The notes beneath the pieces were generated by a model. That model did no database searches, was not told where the DNA came from, and worked only from the letters and a program-made list of their open reading frames with translations. A program made the position numbers and the translations under genes. A stretch of 64,000 nt of DNA from Sanderia malayensis (Eukaryota; Cnidaria; Scyphozoa; Semaeostomeae; Pelagiidae). This document shows positions 57,001 to 64,000 of this stretch, one piece after another. The stretch is taken from positions 1 to 64,000 of the forward strand of contig RQOL01000642.1 of the NCBI GenBank assembly GCA_013076295.1, given 5' to 3'. Each line of letters opens with the position of its first letter. The first letter of the stretch is position 1.

Positions 57001-60000
57001 TTCTTTTTCTGCTTTTACTGCTTCTTCGTCATATTCTGTCTTGCGCCTTACGTGTCCATTATAGAGCTCCTCCACATCACTGTAGACAGTGCCTGCAGCT
57101 TCTCTACCTTTAGTGATTTGAGTCTTAACGGCGTTGAGGGAATTTCTAAACTCCACTTTCAAGTTTTCTCTTGCCTGTTGTGTTACATCTACCTTGTACT
57201 GCAATGTAAAGATTATTACTTAGTTGTCTTGGCACGGATTCCCATCCGCACATCTGCAAGAATTGTCGTTAGGCCTGGCTATCATTCTTGGTTATTAACT
57301 ACTGTGTCTTGCTTAATAGTATGCAGAGTGTTGCTTTATTGCATCACCACATGGTCAATTATGTAGGATAGGTTACCCCCGTTTTGTACTGTCACTCCCG
57401 CATTTACTATTTTCTGTATATTATATAGAAAATAGTAAATGCCTATATAGGTTAGGGCTTGCCTTCTCTCTTCATTCTGTTGTAGTGCTCGCATTGCTGA
57501 AACCGTAATTCTATTTTGATAAAGTAACTCCATCACAATTGAACAAAATACGAGTAACAAAGGCTTCAACAATGTTCAAGACAGGAACTACAAAATGACA
57601 ATACGACATACCTTAAAGGAATACTCCTCCGGCTTTCCTTCTCCATCTGTCGTGAGAACAATGTCAGCGTTGTCAACTTCATTGTACAACTTTCCGTTGA
57701 GCTCAATCTTATACTCGTTCTTGTTATTTTGTACCTTTTGGTACGTGCTTGAGAATTCGCCCTGCATTCCGATCGTGTGGCAGTATCCTTTTAATTCTTG
57801 AGTCTCCGGACTCACAAGTAATGTCGGGCCTGACTCGGGTCTTTCGGAGTCTTTGGTGAGGAATAGGTTAACGCTCTGGAAATTTTTTCTGCCATTGTCG
57901 TCTGTCATTGACTGGCCGTAGCGTAAGGGAGGTAGCTCAATTTCTGCCAGCAGTTTTCTGTCATCTGTCAGTGTTAGCATCGCTTCGTATACTTCATCGT
58001 CATTTAGAGACAGCTTTCCAAAGAAATGAAGCCCCTTTTCAACCTCAATCTCATAATCTGGAACCTTCCAAACTGAAATTATGAAGGATACAAAGCTTGT
58101 TACTTGTGAGGATATAAGAAGCTACAGGGAATGATTCTTGAGATGTAGACAAAGTAAAAACAAGTCCTTGTCTGAAAGACGTAGCTACAAGGTACAGTAT
58201 ATGCAGCTAAAGGAACTGCATCATAAGATTTACATTTGATATATTCGATTAGCTGAAGGATATGAACTCAAGAATAAAGAATCATATACCTAGGTTGCAG
58301 TAAATGATTGAAACAGATCGTTGGTTGGTTATTAATTAGTGTAAGATACCTTCGTCGGCAGAATTGTATGCCATTATGACTTGTTGTTTGAACACTGCAT
58401 CTTTGATACGATCTGGTGACCGTTCAAGTCCAAAGGCATTTTCGATAGCTCTGACAGATAGTCTCGTCTTTTCACTCACGAACTGAACTTTTTCTGAATG
58501 TGAGTAGACGTACTGCCGACTCGAACTTCCACTGAAGGTGATCAGAGAGTTCGAAACTGTGCCAAGGTGTAGTCTTGATCTGAACTCTGAAATGCGAAAA
58601 TGATCAGATGAAGAATCCTGCGGACATATGTTATTGGCATAGAATTAATATGGATACTGGATTCTTTCTTGGGAGACACTTTCGGATTGCTTCGAATTAC
58701 TTCCAGTCAGGCATAGTAATTTGTAATTGACGTAAGGCACCAAAATTTTGAGGTAATAACATCGATGCGTGTATGTGTAAAAATCTCATGTCGGAAGTTT
58801 TTTTTAAATAAGATTGAATATTTTTTCCTAATAATGAATACATACCTAAGAAATCAAGTTGACGATTGTCTGGAATAAGAAACTTCGCCCGCAACGGATC
58901 CATGACTGCAAAATTAACTTTGAGAAGCACTGTTGATTTTGATTCATCCTCACCAATTTCCAGAGTGAGTTTGTCTGAAGCATCATGGTAAAGTTTTGCT
59001 GAATTTAAAAGTAACATAAAAACTTATGTGAATGCATGTTGACACTTAATTGCACAGTGACATACTTTTAAATGCGCTCTCACCGAGAGGTACTTGCTTG
59101 GTTCATTCTAAATTATAAACAGATTCTTTTACCTGGGTACAGCTCATCTGAAGCCTCGATATAAAGCTGAGACTTTATAACATTTCTGTCTCCCTTTTCT
59201 TCGTTGGCGGTCATTCTGAATAGAAGCATAGCGTGCAATCCTCCAAAGCAAAGATGGTCATTGAGCCAAATGGTAGGAAAGATTTTTCCTTCTATCTTGA
59301 TCTTCTTCATTCCCAACTTGCCGTAGTATCTGATGCGATAGATATACGGGTTGATTCGGTTGTGCATGCTGAGAAAATTGCACATTTTTGCGTCCGGAGG
59401 ACATTCTGACAGGATGAAATATTCGGCAAGCACGCCTACACCACCACCTGGAGCTGAACGCAAAGCAATAAAAGCGATCATATATTGTAGGATAGGTTAC
59501 CCCCGTCTTTGTACTGTCACCCCCGCATTTACTATTTTCTGTATAAGGCTTGCCTTCTCTCTTCATTCTGTTGTAGTACTCGTATTGTTAAAACCTTAAT
59601 TTTATTTTGATAAAGTAACTCCATCACAGTATTCAGGTGTGAAGCTTGTTAAGCTTGAATCCTCGACATTTTCTCGTAACTTCCAATACATGTATATGGA
59701 GCTAACTTTATTCATTTGACTCTATAGTCTTTAAAAAGACTTCTGCAGTAGCAAGACGCCTTCATCTATCACGCTAAAAGTATTTAATGCTTTTTAACTC
59801 ACCGCCAATTTCTGCAGATTGGAAAATCGATCTGTCAAACTCATGCTTTCCAGCCTTCTTACTCATGATGATTACTGATGGAAGGAAATCAAAGTAGAGA
59901 TGAACAATTAGTTTAGTTACACTACGGAACTTGATTACAATTACCTGTATTTTGAAGCAAAGAATAAATGCCACAGTGGAAAGTAGAAATAGGCATACTA

Positions 60001-63000
60001 AATGGGAATTCATTCGAAGCCAGAAACGAGAAATTCAAAAAGATCAAGAAAGAAGGAAGGTAATACAAGTAAACAAGAGGGGGTTACAAACAAGCAAGAA
60101 AACGGGCCTAAAATGAACCTGCGAAATGCTTAGCTATTTAACAGTTTTATCTTGCTATAAAGCACTAGTTATCTGAAGCTGATACTCGAGCAATGAAAGA
60201 ATAAAGGTTGAAATAAATCAGTAGTTGCAATCCATAAACTGGGAAGCCATGACATCCCAGGTTCATCTTTTGTTTACATAGTTTATCAGGAATGGTAACA
60301 GCCATTCTACCGTTGCCGTTATAACGTAGTTGCATGCAGCATATATAGCATGCAACATATAGCATGCAACTTCAGAATATCTAAATACACATGCTTACCT
60401 ATCTTTTCAAATTTCATCCAAGTGGAACTCATCTTCTCCACTCCATAAAACCGATTGACGACTTTGTGGAGATATTCATTTTTATATAGCAAAGCTACCT
60501 TCAACTGGGGACCATTTGTGTCAAAATAATAGATAATCTCTATTGCAACATTTCTTTCACCAACCACGTTTCCTTTCATTCTAAAACGAAGTCAATATGG
60601 CATCAAGCTATGCTGTGAATTGCCTACATGTCATGAACTTTGAGACAAGTAACTAAGATCTCGATATACTCCCAATAGGGCTACATCATGGCCTTAAAGT
60701 ACTCAAACGTTTGTTATATCTGAGCTTGGGTAGCTAAGGTCGGAGAATTTATGTAATACTGTGTGAAAGGAATCGATCCTTTGCTAGTTCCATATTTAAC
60801 TTTCCAATTCTCATACTCGTGTCATAATGCAATATGGTGAAAGTTAAGCATTTTAGCTCATTTCCAAAACTTACTTCAAAACTTCAGGTCTTTCAAATAC
60901 GGCTTCGTATCGCATATTGTCAATTGGAAAGTCAACTGCGTATGCAAATTTCTCATCATATTCTTCTTCAAGATAAGTCGCTTTTGTTCTGTTTTTCAAT
61001 GTTTTCATGCTGAATATATTTGCATCGGCTGTAACATACGTTTTTTGATACTTTGGTTCCACGGTTATATCTACGAGCTCATCTGAAAAGATAATTCTAA
61101 ATATAAGCATATACTACATCGTGTTTCTTCTTACGAATCGAGCCAAGCAGAAAAATATTCATCCAGCTCGAAGTCAATACTCTAGCTCATACCTAAGATA
61201 ACCTCACGCCCTTTTCCATTCAAAATCCATTCATCGTAATCACCGCCAGCCGCCGGCAATGAACTAAGGGTAATGCTTGAATTCAGGAGAGTGACAAGGT
61301 TGTTGTCCAAAACTGGAACGACGTCCGTCAGATTGAAATTTACATCAAGACTTTTCGTCTGTTTCACAAAGTCGATGGATACGTAGCGGACTTTGGTATT
61401 GCCGTTGATTGCCAAATTGCTGATGGATACTTCAGGAAATGCCATGCTCGACACTTGCTGCATGGTCGTCTCAACAACCTCTGGTATTTTCCAGATAATC
61501 TTATCTTTTGTCACTCCTCCCCGGAAAAGAATCTTCTCTTTTGTCTAGCGAAGAAAAAAGGTTCTTATTATTAAAGTGAAAGGGATTTATTGCTACAAAC
61601 AAGAACGTATCATTAAGACACTTAATGAGGCTAAATGAAGAAACACCTGCAAGGAAAGCCTTAATAGAGGCTAAAAGGAAAGTTAAACTCCAAGGGGCCA
61701 ACAAAAAACAACCTGGATAAAAATAGTCGAGAAGGATCTGCAGAAAGTTGGTGTATACAAAGAAAAGAACATAATGGAGAACTCTGCACAAAATCGCAAA
61801 GCTTGGAAGACGGTAGTAAACCGCGTAATGTCATCTCACGCAGACGAAATACGTCACTGATGATAATGATGATATCATTAAGAACAATAACATGAATTCC
61901 TATGATCAGGGCCAGATCAGTATGCTTCATTCATACTAACATCAGTGCAGACCAAAGTCTATTTGGTGGTCTCAAAGTAGCTTTACAGTATAACCTTAGC
62001 AAGAACAATGGAAAAATAGCGCACTTGCAGTATTTAGCAACACTTACCTGGCCATCTTGGTTTTTGATATCCCCGTTTAAATTTGCAGTAAAGTGCATGA
62101 TGCTCAATCCCTTGTCCATGAAGTTCAAACCCTTCCCCGGCACAAACTTTGAACTCAGCTTATTCAGTGTCGCCTGGTTGATAAAGAAGATGTCCTCCGT
62201 TGCCACAGTGATGGCCAACTCTCTCACTCGTCTGAATATGTTCAACTGAGGCATGGATTGGCCAGTAAGTGACATGACAGCATCGGTTACGTCAGCCTCA
62301 TCTCCCTTATACAATGCAAAAACACCACCAATTGGCTTGCCAAAGCCTGTCTCCGTCTGGCCCTCCTCCACAGTGCTCTTCTTGAAATCCTGCACAAATA
62401 CGTAGAATTTTGAAGCGTCGCTTGGCAAATCTGGAGTGCGAATTGTTCCAGTTGCGGTCAATTCAAATCCATCGCCTGCAGAGTAGATCCCTTTGATTCT
62501 TGGATCTTGCATGTGCAGTGATGTCAAACCGAGCATGTTTCTCTCTTGTTCCAGATGTTCACTAATCATCGTCGCAGTATCAATGCCAAATTTCTCAAAG
62601 AAGTTGTTCACGTTCAATGAAGCCATTTCCAACTTCATGGAGTAGTCTTCTCTCCCTGTTTTCTTCCTGAACTTCATCGGAACAGCTGTATTGCCACCTT
62701 GAAAATAATCGAAAGTTTACCTGTGGCTTTAACTCGAACTCTATTCCAGCTACAGTTAAGCCTCAATGTAGCATCTACCACTAACGTCTAATTACTCGAT
62801 ATATCAATATATTGAATAATTGTGTAAACAATATATGTGTAAAAAACAGGGAGTTTTCTACCTACCTACTGATGTGTGTCCTTTCAGATCAACAACAAGT
62901 TTAGCCAATGTGACATCCTCTTTATATCCCCAGTAAATGTTCAACTCACTGGCTGAAGCGAAGGTTAAATACCTTGGAGCCACTTCCAGTGACTCAACCG

Positions 63001-63567
63001 CAACTGTGTTGAAAATAACAGCCTCGTTCCTGTCGGAATCAGTGCATTTGTTAATTTTAAAACCACTAACGATGAATTTCTCTTCGGGAAGAAAGCCTTT
63101 CGTAACAGTACCAATTGAAAGGCCTGGGAAAAGCTGCGACAATACTTGTTGGAACGGGCATTGACCTGCAGTCTTCCTGTATTCCGTTTCGCAGTCTTGT
63201 ACGTTCTTTGTAAACTGACAGTCCGTGTTTTCGATGGACAGGCTGTCAGCACCGCTGTCCAACAGTTCAGTGAATGTTGGGTATTCTGAAAAGACATTAT
63301 TCAGTTAAAATTTAAAAGATGCTTTAAAGGTAGTTAAAAATTCTATGACAGCCCTCAAAAGTACAAATACCGACATAATTTACTGCTTTGACCTTCCCAA
63401 TGAGTTTAAACTATTCTTCGATCTTTTATGGCGCAGCAAAATAAAGGGTTTAGTGTTCAGACAGCCTTACCTGCAGATCTCTTTGTGCGGTCCTTGTGAC
63501 CATGTACACTGATTGTGAGACATAAAACGAAAACGAGGGTTGCTACCTCGAACTTTCTAGACATCAT
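54061..63567 (-). CDS. Large secreted protein of unknown family, 16 exons, about 1573 aa
   Basis: Exons (high to low): 63471-63567, 62866-63285, 62048-62697, 61193-61544, 60875-61082, 60399-60580, 59803-59874, 59133-59453, 58846-58998, 58350-58586, 57612-58072, 56925-57198, 56625-56812, 55541-56267, 54637-54807, 54061-54269. All splice phases agree (4722 nt, no frameshift). It opens with a signal peptide (VATLVFVLCLTISVHG) then RTKR, a furin-like site. Residues about 30-900 look beta-rich, with recurring segments such as GDGFELTATGTI, KGLSIMHFTANLNGD and EKGLHFFGKLSL that share a G-hydrophobic-x-hydrophobic pattern. About 1060-1140 and 1205-1250 are strongly helical (EELYNGHVRRKTEYDEEAVK). 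A basic KKRxx-rich C-terminal third follows, with KRRLPKF and helical ends. Cysteines are scattered, with a cluster at about 1135-1190. I recognise no known domain. The stop at 54061 might be bypassed by a donor-like gtagtg, so the 3' end is less sure. Confidence 0.8.
57363..57548. repeat. Intronic repeat, copy 1, with an internal palindrome
   Basis: Matches 59487-59630 at high identity (gtaggataggttaccccc; gcttgccttctctcttcatt; ttgataaagtaactccatca). This copy has about 40 extra bases forming a perfect-looking palindrome: catttactattttctgtata and its inverse. Lies in the intron between exons 56925-57198 and 57612-58072. Confidence 0.85.
59487..59630. repeat. Intronic repeat, copy 2
   Basis: Second copy of the 57363-57548 sequence, without the palindromic extra. 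It lies in the next but several intron upstream (between exons 59133-59453 and 59803-59874) of the same gene. It may be a dispersed MITE or the result of an internal duplication of the gene. Confidence 0.85.
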
Positions 63568-64000
63568 GCTATTGCATCTAAATCAAAAAAAGATTAATGA
63601 TTGATGATTAACAATTAAGGACTAACGAAGTGAACAATGGGTAACTTCAGTATGGCTTGAATTGTTCTCTTATGAGAGAACTTAATTTTTTAATTAAGTC
63701 GAGCTTATCTAAATTTGCCATAAAACAAAAGCTTGTTGAAGAAAAGCTACCCAATTTTAGTTGAAGACTGCTGTTCCACTGCTATCGAAGGCCAAAACAT
63801 TAAGGGGGTCGGACTTGGCGCGCATTATCTTTCATAGGAACTACTCTAAGTATGAGACATTGTAAGGTACAAGTTGGTTAAGCTGGTGCTATGCCTGGTT
63901 GTGAAAGGATTGGAATTTTTAACATGCTATATTGGGAAATAAAAAATGGAGCCGGCCTCTTTATTCTGGATCTGAAGAACCGAAGAACCAATACTAACTG
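63568..64000. promoter_or_regulatory. Upstream region of the large secreted-protein gene
   Basis: Only the first 430 bases upstream of the ATG are in the window. No TATA box or clear splice signal for a leader exon was identified. No coding sequence supported. Confidence 0.35.

Overview
The window is nuclear DNA of an intron-rich animal, almost certainly a cnidarian. The strongest evidence is a gene at 33620-37149 encoding fifteen minicollagen-type cysteine-rich domains (C-x3-C-x3-C-x3-C-x3-CC) separated by proline-rich linkers, a nematocyst-wall type of sequence. Other genes are animal housekeeping or signalling genes (TPCN2, ARHGAP1, claudin-like, USP6NL/RN-tre, INCENP, G-protein gamma). 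DNA is AT-rich, introns are short to medium with GT-AG ends, and micro- and minisatellites and MITEs are common. Species cannot be named from the sequence. I built exon models by hand from splice sites, reading phase and remembered family motifs; no search was run.

Layout, left to right: 3' end of a class-B-like seven-transmembrane receptor (+, 11-1082); two-pore channel 2 (-, 1872-10795, 28 exons); p50RhoGAP/ARHGAP1 orthologue with two possible first exons (-, 11296-18250); three-exon claudin-like protein (-, 19196-20460); 780-bp hAT-type element with a perfect 8-bp target duplication (21229-22008); secreted YHYH-domain protein (-, 22188-23928); intronless, multiply frameshifted AtuA-like copy (+, 25787-27869); small secreted peptide behind a TATA box (+, 31181-31529); multi-mCRD protein (+, 33620-37149); USP6NL/RN-tre TBC protein (+, 38275-45089); INCENP (+, 46196-51056); two-exon G-gamma (-, 51722-52252); and a 16-exon, about 1573-residue secreted protein I cannot assign to any family (-, 54061-63567).

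The genes do not form an operon-like unit; they are mostly independent animal genes. The two secreted-protein genes at 31-37 kb lie next to each other on one strand and could share nematocyte expression, but that is inference. The most interesting items are the multi-mCRD gene and the unassigned large secreted protein.

One caution applies throughout: several conserved genes (TPCN2, YHYH, the mCRD gene, INCENP, the GPCR) are open from end to end except for isolated one-base indels, mostly losses. In the mCRD gene one lies in a 128-bp copy of a 129-bp tandem unit. Most are probably consensus errors, so a single frameshift here is weak evidence for a pseudogene.
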